A stretch of 64,000 nucleotides of DNA from Myrmaecium sp. VS I D KN 1 (Eukaryota; Ascomycota; Dothideomycetes; Valsariales; Valsariaceae), in NCBI GenBank assembly GCA_019775845.1, contig JADQAV010000047.1, forward strand, positions 372,001 to 436,000, given 5' to 3'. Every line of letters begins with the position of its first letter. Position 1 is the first letter of the stretch. The position numbers were made by a program, and so were the translations under genes. Under the pieces are notes generated by a model. That model was not told the origin of the DNA. It saw only the letters and a program-made list of their open reading frames with translations, and did no database searches. This document shows, piece after piece, positions 1-11,392 of this stretch.

Positions 1-1
1 T

Positions 2-1627
2 TCCAACCCACCCGTCTTTTGCTCCCGCACTTGCCGCATCGCATCGATCCTCGAACATCGCCACCCACTCAAGGATCCCAGCCAGCCCGAGCATGCTACC
101 AAGAACCGCCCGGACAAGGACCTGCCGGCCGACGTGGGCCGCGGCATGCGCTACGTGGAGGAGATTGGTTTAGCGAATGCTCGCGACCTGATTAAGATGC
201 TCCGCTGGAACGACCGCTACGGCATCAAGTTCATGCGCTTGAGCAGCGAGATGTTCCCCTTTGCATCTCACGACACCTACGGGTACAAGCTAGCCCCCTT
301 TGCGTCGGAAGTGCTTGCAGAAGTAGGCAAGGTCGTTGCTGAGCTCGGCCATCGTGTGACGACACATCCGGGACAATTCACCCAGCTCGGCTCGCCGCGG
401 AAGCAGGTCGTGGAGAATGCGTTCCGGGACTTGGAGTACCACGATGAAATGCTGTCGCTGCTCAAGCTCCCCGAGCAGCAGAATCGCGACGCGGTCATGA
501 TCATTCACATGGGCGGCATCTTCGGCGATAAAGCCGCGACGCTCGCCCGGTTCAAGCAGAATTACGCCAAGCTCCCTCAGTCGGTCAAGAACCGGCTCGT
601 CCTCGAGAACGACGACGTAAGCTGGAGTGTGCACGACCTGCTGCCGGTCTGCCAGGAGCTCAACATCCCCCTCGTGCTCGACTTCCACCACCACAACATC
701 ATCTTCGACTCCACCCAGCTGCGCGAGGGCACCCAGGACATCACCGCGCTCTTCCCCGCCATCGCGGCGACGTGGACGCGGAAAGGGATCCGGCAGAAGA
801 TGCACTACTCGGAGCCGACGGCGGGGGCGGTGACGCCGATGAAGCGGCGCAAGCACAGCGCCCGCGTGGCCACCCTGCCGCCGTGCGCGCCGGACATGGA
901 CCTCATGATCGAGGCCAAGGACAAGGAGCAGGCCGTCTTCGAGCTGATGCGCACGTTCAAGCTGCCCGGCTTCGAGAAGATCAACGACGTCATCCCGCAC
1001 GTGCGCGAGGATGACAACCGGCCCCCGCCGCGCGTCAAGAAGGCGCCCACGCCGCGGAAGCGGAAGGCGAAGAAGATGGATGACGGCGAGGAGCTGGACG
1101 AGGGGGTCGCGGCGCAGGTCCAGGCCCAGGTGGCCGAAGAGAAGAAGCCGGTGCCCGAAGAGGAGGTCGGCATGGGCGGCCCGGATGGGCGGGTGTATTG
1201 GCCGCCGGGGATGGAGGACTGGCTCCGCCCGAAGAAGCGCGAGATCAAGAAGAAAGACCCCGATGCGCCGGTGAAGCTGACGCCGGCGCAGAAGAGGAAG
1301 GCGGCGGCGGCGGAGGAAGCGGAGGTGAAAGGGGAGGAGGCACCTGCGGCACCACCGCCGCCGCCGGCGAAGAAGGGCAAGGCTGCTCCGGTGAAGGGGA
1401 GGAGGCAGGCGAAGGCGGCACCGAAGGATGTCCCGACGCCGGAGGAGACGTCGGCGGATGAGGATGGGGATGAGCTGGAGCTGTTGGATTTGGGGGATGA
1501 AGATGAGGATGTTGATGTGTCGGCGTCTGCGTCTGCGGCGAAGAAGCAGAGGAAGCCGGCTTCTGGGAGTCGGAAGAGCGCGCGGGCTGCGCGGGTGAGT
1601 TATGCGGAGGCGGAGGGGTCGGAGTGA
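2..1627 (+). CDS. uve1: UV-damage endonuclease (UVDE), 5' partial
   Basis: Cuts DNA 5' of UV photoproducts and some other lesions, starting an alternative excision repair in nucleus and mitochondria. The frame is open from base 2, so the true start lies outside the window; 541 residues remain. The TIM-barrel core shows the family's motifs in order: FCSRTCR, KNRPDKD, HPGQFTQLGSP, IIHMGG, LENDD, DFHHH and HYSEP, which carry the His, Glu and Asp metal ligands. After the core (from about base 1020) come roughly 200 residues rich in Lys, Ala, Pro and then Asp/Glu, probably disordered with nuclear-localisation-like basic clusters; such tails are common in fungal UVDEs. No intron is needed in the visible part. 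The family call is firm; the N-terminal extent is unknown. Confidence 0.93.
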   Translation, partial: SNPPVFCSRTCRIASILEHRHPLKDPSQPEHATKNRPDKDLPADVGRGMRYVEEIGLANARDLIKMLRWNDRYGIKFMRLSSEMFPFASHDTYGYKLAPFASEVLAEVGKVVAELGHRVTTHPGQFTQLGSPRKQVVENAFRDLEYHDEMLSLLKLPEQQNRDAVMIIHMGGIFGDKAATLARFKQNYAKLPQSVKNRLVLENDDVSWSVHDLLPVCQELNIPLVLDFHHHNIIFDSTQLREGTQDITALFPAIAATWTRKGIRQKMHYSEPTAGAVTPMKRRKHSARVATLPPCAPDMDLMIEAKDKEQAVFELMRTFKLPGFEKINDVIPHVREDDNRPPPRVKKAPTPRKRKAKKMDDGEELDEGVAAQVQAQVAEEKKPVPEEEVGMGGPDGRVYWPPGMEDWLRPKKREIKKKDPDAPVKLTPAQKRKAAAAEEAEVKGEEAPAAPPPPPAKKGKAAPVKGRRQAKAAPKDVPTPEETSADEDGDELELLDLGDEDEDVDVSASASAAKKQRKPASGSRKSARAARVSYAEAEGSE

Positions 1628-2181
1628 TTAAGTTTACTACACGGATTGGAGTAACAGTGATGTATGTATATGTTTTGAAGCGGGCACGTCTTGTATTATC
1701 ATCATTGATCCTTGCATTATTAGGAAAGAAAAATATAAAAGCTTTGCTTGGGATGCAGTGTACTCGACACCTGAGGCCAGTCAGGCTGGGATGAAGTCGG
1801 AGTGGTTGGCACTATCCGTACCTATTTACCTCCATAAGGCATTCAGGCAGCAACCCAAAGGACCGGGCGACCCGCCGATCCGCCAATGTCCGCGGTGGGA
1901 TGTCACATCGACGCCCCGCACCGCGGACGCTGAGAGGTGAACCCTGAGTTTCCATTACTCACACCTCACCCCAGAACATCAACAACTCTGACAGCTGCTG
2001 CAAAGGACCCTTGCGGGGGGGGGGGGGGGGGGGGGGGGGGGGNNNNNNNNNNNNNNNNNNNNNNNNNNNNNNNNNNNNNNNNNNNNNNNNNNNNNNCCCC
2101 CCCCCCCCCCCCCCCCCCATCCGAGCTCGACAATCATCCATTGAAAACCGCCTATATATAGGTATAAATCCGCCGGTCGCC
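1628..2181 (+). promoter_or_regulatory. uve1 3' flank and ureG promoter region
   Basis: No gene seen. Besides the assembly gap it holds TATA-like sequences at 2153-2160 (TATATATA) and 2163-2168 (TATAAA), only 14-29 bases before the ureG ATG. If one is a working TATA box the ureG leader would be extremely short, or the mRNA starts inside the coding region. Confidence 0.4.
2015..2118. other. Assembly gap flanked by G and C homopolymers
   Basis: 28 G (2015-2042), 54 N (2043-2096) and 22 C (2097-2118). The true length and content are unknown. It lies about 60 bases upstream of the ureG start, so that promoter is incompletely known. Confidence 0.98.
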
Positions 2182-3150
2182 ATGTCCCACACCCACTCCC
2201 ATGATGGTCCGGCACACTCTCACTCCCACGACGGGGGCGTTGCCGAACATGGCCATAGCCATGAGATCCTCGATGGACCGGGCTCGTATTTGGGGCGCGA
2301 GATGCCCCTCATTGAGGGCCGTAATTGGGATGAGCGTGCGTTCACCATTGGGATTGGCGGGTGAGTTCTTCCTCCTCAATCGCTTCTTCTCCTTCCAGCC
2401 AACCAGCCTAACTAACTGGACTCTGCTTCCCCCCTCCCCCTCCTCAGACCCGTGGGCTCCGGCAAAACGGCGCTGATGCTGGCCCTCTGCCTCGCGCTAC
2501 GGGACCGGTACTCGATCGCGGCGGTGACGAACGACATCTTCACGCGGGAGGACTGCGAGTTCCTCACGCGACGGAACGCGCTGCCGGCGGCGCGGATCCG
2601 GGCAATCGAGACGGGGGGTTGTCCGCACGCGGCGGTGCGGGAGGACATCAGCGCCAACCTGGCCGCGCTCGAGGACCTGCACCGGGCCTTCGACACCGAC
2701 CTCCTCCTCATCGAGAGCGGCGGGGATAACCTGGCGGCCAACTACAGCCGCGAGCTGGCCGACTTCATCGTCTACGTCATCGACGTCAGCGGCGGCGACA
2801 AGATCCCCCGCAAGGGCGGGCCCGGCATCACCCAGAGCGACCTGCTCGTCGTCAACAAGACCGACCTCGCCGACATCGTCGGCGCGGATTTGGCCGTCAT
2901 GGAGCGGGACGCGCGGAAGATGCGGTACGTCCTTTCCCTCCCCCATCCCATCCCATCCCATCCCCGTTCCCGCAAACCGGTCCACTTAGTCTCTTGACTG
3001 ACTGACACGCACGAAAAACACAGCGAGGGCGGCCCGACCATCTTCGCCCAGGTCAAGAACGGCCGCAACGTCGACCACATCGTCAACCTCATCCTCAGCG
3101 CCTGGCAGGCCAGCGGCGCCACCCAGGCCCGGCGGAAGGCGCACGCCTGA
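2182..3150 (+). CDS. ureG: Urease accessory GTPase UreG
   Basis: SIMIBI-class GTPase that powers nickel insertion into urease together with UreD and UreF in the cytosol. Exons 2182-2360, 2448-2924 and 3024-3150 give 260 residues; both introns have a GT donor, CTAAC or CTGAC branch site and CAG acceptor, and the phases agree. The N-terminus is His-rich (HTHSHD, HSHSHDG, HGHSHE; residues 3-27), a nickel-storing tail common in eukaryotic UreG. The P-loop GPVGSGKT is at residues 60-67, followed by the CPH metal motif in ETGGCPH, then ESGGDN and the NKTD base-recognition motif. The start is fixed by the His-rich tail, although TATA-like sequences lie very close upstream. Converges with the membrane-protein gene downstream. 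Confidence 0.95.
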
Positions 3151-3988
3151 GTAGGGTGAACGAGAGAGAGATATATGTGTGCTTAAAGGAGGGGTGAGTG
3201 GGTGGGTGGGTGGGTGGGATGGGGAGGGAGGAGAGATGCTGGTGTGATATGTGTGGGAGGAGCTGGGGAGGGGGAATCCTGTGGTGATACATCCTGTGTA
3301 TCTGTGCTCGCTTGTACGCCCTGGCGATGAAGGATTGGATGAACGAATGAATGATGAAATCACGATGATGCGTGTAGCATGTGTACTGCATATGTGTGTG
3401 GTGTACTCGTACATTATGTATGGATGCATGCGCGATGCAATTGCAAGTCGGATTCGATTACATGGGTATAGTAGTATTTACTGTACATTCTATACCCTCC
3501 CCGCAACAAGAGGATCAACAGGCGGGAACATCCGCAGCATGCACACCACGCAGCCCAACAGAAAATACCATAAAAAAAGAAAAAAAGGGGAGGTAACGTT
3601 CATTCATCCATTCAATAAACCTCCTCTCTACATACATAACCGGACAGGGTATCAACATTCTCTCCATCGCTCAAAAGGCAGGCAACAGGAGTATATATCG
3701 CACAAAAAGAAACGGGAAGTAAAAGTATAAGGTCCGCCCTGGGATATCTTCCAGTAAGACCCAGAAAATAGCACGCGCTCACGAGGAAAGTGAAGAAGAA
3801 GTGAATGGTCGAAAGCCCATCAACTCCCATCCGCCCCCTCCTTGCTGCCAACCCCGGCGGCGGGGCGGGGAGAAGATAAAATACCCTTCAAACCTCCCCA
3901 CCAATGTCCAAACAAAAGAAGGGAAAAAAAAAAAAAATTCATAGCTTCATGCATCATCAGCGTCAAAAATGATCATCATCATCATCCA
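3151..3988. other. Gene-free convergent intergenic region
   Basis: 3' flanks of ureG and of the reverse-strand membrane-protein gene. Contains a GTGG-type tetranucleotide tract near 3193-3219 and an A-run near 3926-3938. No coding signal that I can support. Confidence 0.6.
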
Positions 3989-5022
3989 TCATCGCGGCAG
4001 CCCCCGCACCAACCAGCGCTCCCACCACGCGCGAAGGGCAAGGATAGTCGCGCGGCCATCGTCGGCGGTCGCGGCGGCGGACCCGTCCGAGCTGGCACCG
4101 GCACCGGCAGGATCCGGGTCCCCGAGGATGGCGGAGAAGAACCAGAAGCAGGCGGCGACCCAGGCGGCGAAGGCGACGCCGCCGGCGACGAGGGGGGAGA
4201 GCAGGTGCACGAGCAGCAGTAGCAGCGGGGCACGGTGCGCGTCGTTTGTGTGATGCTGGTGCGGGGAGTGGATGAGGCGGAGTTCTAGGTGTAGGGCTGG
4301 CGTGAGGAGGCGGGTGAGTTGAGCGCTGAGGGAGGAGGAGCCCGGGCGGCAGAGACGGAGGGGCTGCAGGAGCAGGGCGGCGAGGAGGGAGATGAGGGTT
4401 GTGAGGAAGATGGCGAGGGAGAGGAGGAAGCAGGGGGCGGAGAGGTAGATCTGGAGCGGTCAGTGGATCGGTCCGGGTGGGCAGGCAGTGGAGGGGCGGA
4501 AAAGCTCACCAGCAGGCGCAATGCGTTCGATTCCAGGTCGTCTGGCTCCGGGTCTCCATCGTCGTATCGCACGACCGTTGCGCTGGGCGGCGGGGCGATC
4601 GAGGCGGGTTGACGAGAGGTGGGGAGAGGATACGGATATGGGAGTTGCTTCTCGATGTCTCGGGTGGAAATGCGTGATCGGTCGCTGTCCCAGTCCGAGG
4701 CCGGTTGGCGTACTATTGGTACCTCCTGTCGGCGGGAGGTCGAGCGGTCGTCGTTCCGCTCGGAGCTGAACGGTGCGGGGCTTGGCGGGGAGGGAGGCTG
4801 CTTCTCGGCGCCTGAGGGGACGACCGGGTCATGCGTGTGATTCGGAATCGCCCTGTGACCGTCCGCGGGATTCGAGCGCGCCGATGAGGTCGGGGAGTGT
4901 TGCTGAGGGCGCGCGGCGAAGGGGACAGGTGTAGGGTCGTTGCGGCTGTACTCGTAGGACGGGTACTGGTACTGGGCCGGGGCGATGTAGGCCATCGGAG
5001 GCGGAGGCAGACGGGAAGACAT
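3989..5022 (-). CDS. Uncharacterised two-span membrane protein with disordered N-terminus
   Basis: Family not recognised. Exons 5022-4510 and 4450-3989 with a 59-base intron (GTGAGC donor, CTGAC branch site, CAG acceptor) give 324 residues. Residues 1 to about 165 are rich in Pro, Ser, Arg and Tyr (start MSSRLPPPPMAYIAP) and look disordered. Residues from 172 to about 200 are strongly hydrophobic (FLLSLAIFLTTLISLLAALLL), and a second hydrophobic block spans about 247-280 (LVAGGVAFAAWVAACFWFF). A loop of about 45 residues with His-rich HSPHQHH separates them. The C-terminus is a short tail with two Trp-rich turns. The splice joins the disordered part directly to the first membrane span, which supports the model. 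An endomembrane location is inference; no function is implied. Confidence 0.72.
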
Positions 5023-7054
5023 TATTGGGCCTGGCAGGGGCGACGGGAGCCGAGCTCCACTACCGGTACCGGATTAGGCGGCGGCGAAGCCTGGCGGCAA
5101 CGACACCGGGGGGTCCTTCCTTGGGTGTGCAGACGCTCGTGGGGGGAGGGGAGGAGAGGAAAACGAAAGCGGGCGGAGAGGAGGGCGCCCGTCATGGGAT
5201 ATATGTAGACCAGGACGGACGACTAGTCCTTCTCCTCCTCTCCCGGCGGCAGGACGAGCAAAGAAATGGAGTACATACGGATAGGCTCATCTGCTCCTCC
5301 TGTGCTTCCAAGCCTTTGCGCTCGACAGCCAAGCCCTTGGCCGCCGCGCTTTCGTCCAATCGCAGCCGCCCTGCGTCGGCCGGACGGTGTGAGACGTGAT
5401 CCTGTTCCGGGAGGGTCGACGTGCCCAGTCCCACGACCAAGCCCTTGGCCTTTCTCTCGGTGCGCGGTCGTACGGCGCATGCTTTTTTTTTTTTTTTTTT
5501 TTTTTCTAAAATCGTTCATGGGACATCGGAGGAGCGATGGAGTGACGAGATACCAAGACCACCTCAGCCCGCTGGCTAGGCGGCTGGGAGCCCCTACAAC
5601 GCTCCGCCCTCACTTCTCCTACGATTATGGTGTATGAGGGTACTACTGTACCAACCCTGCTCCAGGATCTTGATAACGGTCTTCAGCAATGTTTCCACCG
5701 CCTGCCGCAACCCACAATGCAGCTTGCCGGCACGCCTACACAACGATCTGCTCTGCGCCCTGCGCTCTGCAACGCCGGGATGACCTCTGAGAGCGAGAGC
5801 ATGCCGGAAAAGCAAGCCGAAGTGGAGGGAACTGGAAGGGAAGGATGAACGGGGCAGGCGCGGTCGAAAAAGTTCAGCCCGTTCCGCTTGGCGGAGAGGG
5901 GGAGGGAGGGGGGGAAGAGGATCACATTTCCGCCTAAACATTCGATATGATTTCAGGGCATTCCGCCCAGGACCTGCCAAGGGCCTTGGCTTGTCGCGCT
6001 GAGTTTCTTGGGAGGTGGTCCTGCGCCGTATTTTTGTGACTGTCCGCCTGAGGCGACATAGCGGCGGCTTCTCGGCACGATACTCATCTCTTCCTCTACG
6101 GACGGTCTGTCGCCAGTTGATGTCTTCATAACTAAGAGTAGATGACACGAGGGTGTCCGGGATAGATCAATCCAGTATTTGAGAATCTTTTTTCTTTTCC
6201 CTCAGATTGCTTCAGCACCAAAGCGATGGATGCCTCACAAACCGTGGTTTAAGCTCTGAGGTTTTCCATGGATGCAGGGAGACATGCGTTGGTTTATCAA
6301 CTTGAATAATTGTACCAGCATCCTGATAACTGGTATTATAGACTGGGGTCAAAAAAGGTGTTCTGGGGTTGCGCATAGCAAGGCCAGTGGATATGAAAGC
6401 CTTAATAAAGCTCAAAATTCTTGAATGCCTCGTTGCCTTCTTTCGTAGGTCTTCTCAAAGCCTTGATGCCCCGATGCCTGATTCAGTTTCAGGCAGCTGC
6501 AGGCATCCAACCGCCAACCGGGAACATCAACCGCGCAGCGGTTTCTCTGCAGAAAAGTGCCTACCAGAATGGACATGCAGATGATGATTCAGAAGCAGGT
6601 GATGGGAAGAGACTTCTCTAGTTCTTCTCCGGCGGCGGTGCAGCATTGGTAGCGTTCCATTCCCATTCGTGTAGAACCAGGCACCGCATGGATGATCCGG
6701 GCAGGGTCCCAACGGAAGCTTCGGAGATGTTGGCGGGCGTGCAGAGAGTCATTCCGCTTACGAAAGCCGCGAGGGGCTCGCCTCTCTCTGCCTGCCTGAG
6801 CCTATCATGGACGCCTCAGGCCGGAATGAAAGGTGGGCGGGGCTGCTCTAACAGCGTTAGGCCCAGCACTTGCCACATGTGACGTACCAATGGATGGATC
6901 TCGCAACGAGCATAAAACAGCCCCGCGTCAAATAAATCTCAGCAGCCTCCGTCCATCATTGACTATCCCAACAACAACTTCTCAACCTCCTCCTCATCTC
7001 TACCTCCTGTCGATTATACCCAATATACCCACCATTCCTTCATCAACTCACACA
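5023..7054. other. Long gene-free stretch upstream of transaldolase
   Basis: About 2 kb between two divergent genes. Contains a run of 23 T at about 5483-5505 and several short open frames with no recognisable protein features. The last 200 bases, rich in C and T with CCTCCT and CAACAA runs, look like a typical strong fungal promoter and leader for the transaldolase gene. Confidence 0.5.
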
Positions 7055-8228
7055 ATGCCTTCCTCCCTCGACCAGCTCAAGGCCACCGGCACCGTGAGTT
7101 CCCCCTCCCGCCTCTCTCGCTCAGCCCCGCTTCCCACCGGACCGCATCGGAGCCCCTCCGCTGAGCGGTCACGACACGTTTTCTCATCCCCTTCATCCAT
7201 CAACAAACATCCGTACTGACAATGGCCTCGTTGCGATAGACCGTGGTGTGCGACTCTGGCGACTTCGCCACCATGGAGAAGTACAAGCCTCAGGATGCCA
7301 CCACCAACCCCTCCTTGATCCTCGCCGCTTCCAAGAAGCCCGAGTACGAGAAGCTCATCAACGCCGCCGTCCAGTACGGCAAGGAGCAGGGCAACACCAT
7401 CACCGAGCAGGTCGATGCCACATTGGATGCTCTGCTCGTGCAATTCGGCAAGGAGATCCTGAAGATCGTCCCTGGCCGCGTCTCCACTGAGGTCGATGCC
7501 CGGTTGTCCTTCGACATCCAGGGCTCCGTCGACAAGGCCCTCCACATCATCAAGGTAAGCACGCTCGCCGTAGCCCTTTTGGTGCGGATATTAACTCTGC
7601 ATAGCTCTACGAGAAGGAGGGTATCTCTAAGGACCGCGTCCTGATCAAGCTCGCCTCGACCTGGGAGGGCATCAAGGCTGCCGAGATCCTCCAGTCCAAG
7701 CACGGTATCAACTGCAACCTTACTCTCATGTTCTCCCTCGTCCAGGCCATCGCTGCTGCCGAGGCCGGCGCTTTCCTCATCTCCCCCTTCGTTGGCCGTA
7801 TCCTTGACTGGTACAAGGCTGCGGAAAAGAAGGACTTCGCCCCTCACGAGGACCCCGGTGTCAAGTCCGTGCAGACCATCTTCAACTACTACAAGAAGTT
7901 CGGCTACAAGACCATCGTCATGGGTGCCTCCTTCCGTAACGTCGGCGAGATCACCGAGCTCGCTGGCTGCGACTACCTCACCATCGCCCCCGCCCTCCTC
8001 GAGCAGCTCTACAACTCCCAGGACCCCGTGCCTAAGAAGCTCGACTCCAACGATGTGGCCAAGCTCAACATCGAGAAGAAGACCTACATCAACAACGAGC
8101 CCGAGTTCCGCTTCGACTTCAACGAGGAGCAGATGGCCGTCGAGAAGCTCCGTGAGGGTATCTCCAAGTTTGCGGCCGATGCCGTTACCCTGCGCGAGCT
8201 CCTCAAGGAGAAGATCCAGAAGGCTTAA
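7055..8228 (+). CDS. tal1: Transaldolase
   Basis: Transfers a dihydroxyacetone unit between sedoheptulose 7-phosphate and glyceraldehyde 3-phosphate in the non-oxidative pentose phosphate pathway, in the cytosol. Exons 7055-7093, 7240-7554 and 7605-8228 give 325 residues, the normal length of class I transaldolase. The first exon is only 13 codons ([13 protein letters not shown]), with the 146-base intron after it. Visible motifs are VVCDSGDF near residue 15-22, the DATTNPSL signature, and the Schiff-base lysine in [11 protein letters not shown] (about K133), followed by [15 protein letters not shown] and IVMGASFR. Codon use is strongly biased to C-ending codons, consistent with high expression. 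Confidence 0.97.
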
Positions 8229-8885
8229 GCGGGTGGATTCGAAAATTGCTTGTGATGACGGGATGAGTTTCTTTGGTACTGCGTGCACGATGGCGGTTTT
8301 GATTCCACATAATTCACTTTAGGAGACTGTAGCTAGCTAGCAATTACCCTGTTGATACACCCAAAATATAGAGCGGATATCTAAGTCAATACTGTATTCA
8401 GAGAAGCTGTTCCATGTCAGAGGGGAAGCAGCAAGAAAACAAAGTGATGGCAAAACCGCGGCCAAGATGATGCCAGCGCATCGAGAAGTGCGACTCGCTC
8501 GGTTTCCGAGGGGATTCCACGACCCTCCATGAACTCCACTCTGGCCCTGACGGGGAGTAGGTGGGGCAGCAAGGTCCGAATCGACCATTTCTATTGGCGA
8601 GGGGGGGAGCGGAGATGGAAGCGGCCGGCCGCGGTCTCGGAGGAGGGGGGTTCGCGGAACGGGTTTAAGACGTCAGTTCCATGGTGGATGTAGGTAGGTA
8701 AGATTTGAAAGCGAGCTCGTGTGCGGGGTTTGCTGCTCCCCCTCACCCACCTTTATCTGAGCTCTTTCTCTCTCCTCTCCTCTCTCTCTTCGATTTTCTT
8801 CACTCACACCTACGCTTGACGTTCTTCCGTTTTCGCATTCTCGAACAGCAACTTATCCCATCTCATTTCATCCATCACCGCAAAC
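8229..8885 (+). promoter_or_regulatory. tal1 3' flank and sod1 promoter
   Basis: No gene. A pyrimidine tract (CTCTTTCTCTCTCCTCTCC type, about 8760-8810) lies just before the sod1 start, as is usual for well expressed fungal genes. No clear TATA box. Confidence 0.5.
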
Positions 8886-10215
8886 ATGGTCAAGGCTGGT
8901 ACGTTTCCCCCACCCCTCTTTTTTTTGTTTAATAGTGTGGAGGAGTACTAGGGGGTGTGAGAGGAGAGAGAGAGAGTGCAGAGTGAGGTGGGGTCGTAGT
9001 CGAGTCGAGTTGAGGTTGTTTGAGCAAGATTTCCCACCCCCTTTTTTTTCTCTTTCTCCAGGCACTGGCACTGGCACTGGCACCCGTCCACTGTCCACTG
9101 TCCGCTGTCCGCTGCGTCCGCTGTGAATGGACGGACGGGACCGTCCACACACCTTGTTGCGAGGACAATGTTGGACGACACGGGCTACCTAGGTACTACC
9201 TGGTATGGTATGGTACGGTGCGGTGCCTGATTAGCCCTTCCCTCCCTCGTGCAATGCGCTTTTCCAACGCTGGAACCGCCAGTCGGATGGCCTGCCGGTT
9301 GGAGAGGTTTCCATTGGAAGCCTGGAGGGAACGGGACGGGATGATCCTCATCACCTAGGAGTACTACTGTACCTGTACCTACCGTATGCTAGGAGTACGG
9401 GCGGGCATGCTCCATGCCTTCCCGCCCCCCGCCCGCGCGGGAACGACCGTCGAGAGTAGTAGGCGAGGAAGAGCAGGGAGGAAGCTTTGTCGATCGTCCT
9501 TTGGTGAACATCTTGCTGACTCAACCCTGGTCACACAGTCGCTGTTCTCCGGGGAGACTCCACCGTCCGGGGCACCGTCACGTTCGAGCAGGCGTCCGAG
9601 TCGAGCCCGACGACGATCGCGTGGGACATCACGGGTCACGACGCGAACGCGGAGCGCGGCATGCACGTCCACACCTTCGGCGACAACACCAACGGTTGCA
9701 CGTCCGCTGGGCCTCACTGTACGTTTCCCTTTCCCTTTCCCTTTCCCTCGTCCCGTCCCGCGTCGTCGGGCGTGGAGAAGCAGACACCCCCAGAGACTAA
9801 CGGAACGCAAACAGTCAACCCGCACAACAAGACCCATGGTGCTCCGGATGATGAGGAGCGCCACGTGGGCGACCTGGGCAACTTCAAGACTGACGCCCAG
9901 GGCAATGCCAAGGGCTCTGTCACCGATCGGCTCATCAAGCTGATTGGGCCTGAGAGCGTTATTGGGGTGAGTTTTTGGCCTTTCTTTCCTTCCCTTCCCT
10001 CCTGTTCCTGGGGGTAGGGCATATGATGCCCCACTTCACTGGAGTTCAGTTCGAAACTGACGTTTTTCTCTTTCTTTTTCTTCTTTTCTTTGCAGCGCAC
10101 CATCGTCGTCCACGCCGGCACCGACGATCTTGGCCGCGGCAACACGGAGGAGTCGAAGAAGACGGGCAACGCGGGCGGGCGTCCGGCTTGCGGTGTTATC
10201 GGTGTGGCTAACTAA
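8886..10215 (+). CDS. sod1: Cu/Zn superoxide dismutase
   Basis: Converts superoxide to oxygen and hydrogen peroxide in the cytosol and mitochondrial intermembrane space. Exons 8886-8898, 9539-9718, 9815-9966 and 10096-10215 give exactly 154 residues, the family length. Copper ligands H47, H49, H64 and H121, zinc ligands H72, H81 and D84, and the C58-C147 disulfide are all present; the electrostatic loop [17 protein letters not shown] is intact. The usual Glu after the first copper pair (HVHEFGD) is Thr here (HVHTFGD). The first exon is 13 bases and the first intron 640 bases, very long beside the others in the window. All phases agree, and donors and acceptors are canonical. Confidence 0.96.
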
Positions 10216-10439
10216 GGAGGGAGAAAAGAGAAAAGAGAAAGAAGGAAAGATGGAGATGGAAATGGAAATGATGTGAATGATGATGAGATGACGTTGATTG
10301 ATGTTGTTCTTGTTCGTTTTTTGTTGATACTGCTGTTTTTTTGAGATGTAGAAATGGAGAGGTGTGAAGAGAGTTTGTTTGTGTTTTGGGTCACTGAGCC
10401 CTTCCCTACCGTCCCTTACTGTTGTGTAGTAGGCTGGGA

Positions 10440-10470
<31 letters not shown>

Positions 10471-11392
10471 GCTCCTTATTTTCTACAGTTGACGACGTGA
10501 AAAGAAGAGAGCTTGAATACTTGAGACGTTTGAAAATACCTACTATCATTGACGCTCGATAAAACCACGGCGCGGTATACTAGATGTACTGTGTAGCAGA
10601 TGTTATAGGTCGATGAAGAAGAGGCTACGGCTATATATGGATATAACTCTTTGCCTTGAGACTCTTGGCTCAGCTGCGGAGAGGCCACCTTCGCCGCACA
10701 CGGCCGCGGGGAAACTCATTGGCTGAATGGGAGCTGCCAGGTGCCCAGCTCCTGAGGATGATGCCGAGATTTTGCACTCTATCACGTCAATTGCAGGTCT
10801 CTTGTCGTTCCAGTCAGCTCAAACTTATGGGGACGGTCTTTCAATGTTGCCGTGCTGGTGTTATACCTACCTTACTGTACATCAGATGTAAAGGCAAAGG
10901 TGGCCTTCGGGAAAAGGGGTCCGTGTCCGCTACATCCAGGCCTAAGGAAACCCCCACGGGACCCTAATGTGTCGTCCGCAGCTCAACGACCTCTTCTCTG
11001 CCCACTGTTTGCCAGCTTGACCTCTTCCCCCACACACATACATACAAGTCCCACCGCGATACAACATCCTTCTTCACACGGCTTCTCCATTCCCTTGAGA
11101 ACCCGTCACCGATTTTGATCTCCGATCTCTTGCTCCCACAACCTGCCCCTCCTTCGAATTTCGTAGAGTACCGTTCCTCCTTACATATACCGCTTGGCCG
11201 CCACTGAACAGGTTGTTGGAAAGTTGAAATAGCTTGTGTGAGTTATCCCATGTCGGGAGCTTGTCCTGGCACTTCGCACACAAGTTCACATATATACACG
11301 ACGACGTCTGGACAACGTAGCAGGAAGGGAATTATAATTACTGACCCCGAGGACTTCTCACAGAACTACCTTTCTTTTCTTCCAACATCATC
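10216..11392. repeat. sod1-SND1 intergenic region with a TA microsatellite
   Basis: No gene. An alternating TA tract of about 28 bases runs near 10443-10470. The 3' flank of sod1 is purine-rich. The last 100 bases before the SND1 start are the likely promoter and leader. Confidence 0.6.

Noticed and set aside
5594-6148. 184-codon reverse frame in the region upstream of transaldolase
   Set aside because: Arg/Leu/Ser-rich without domain, signal or splice features.
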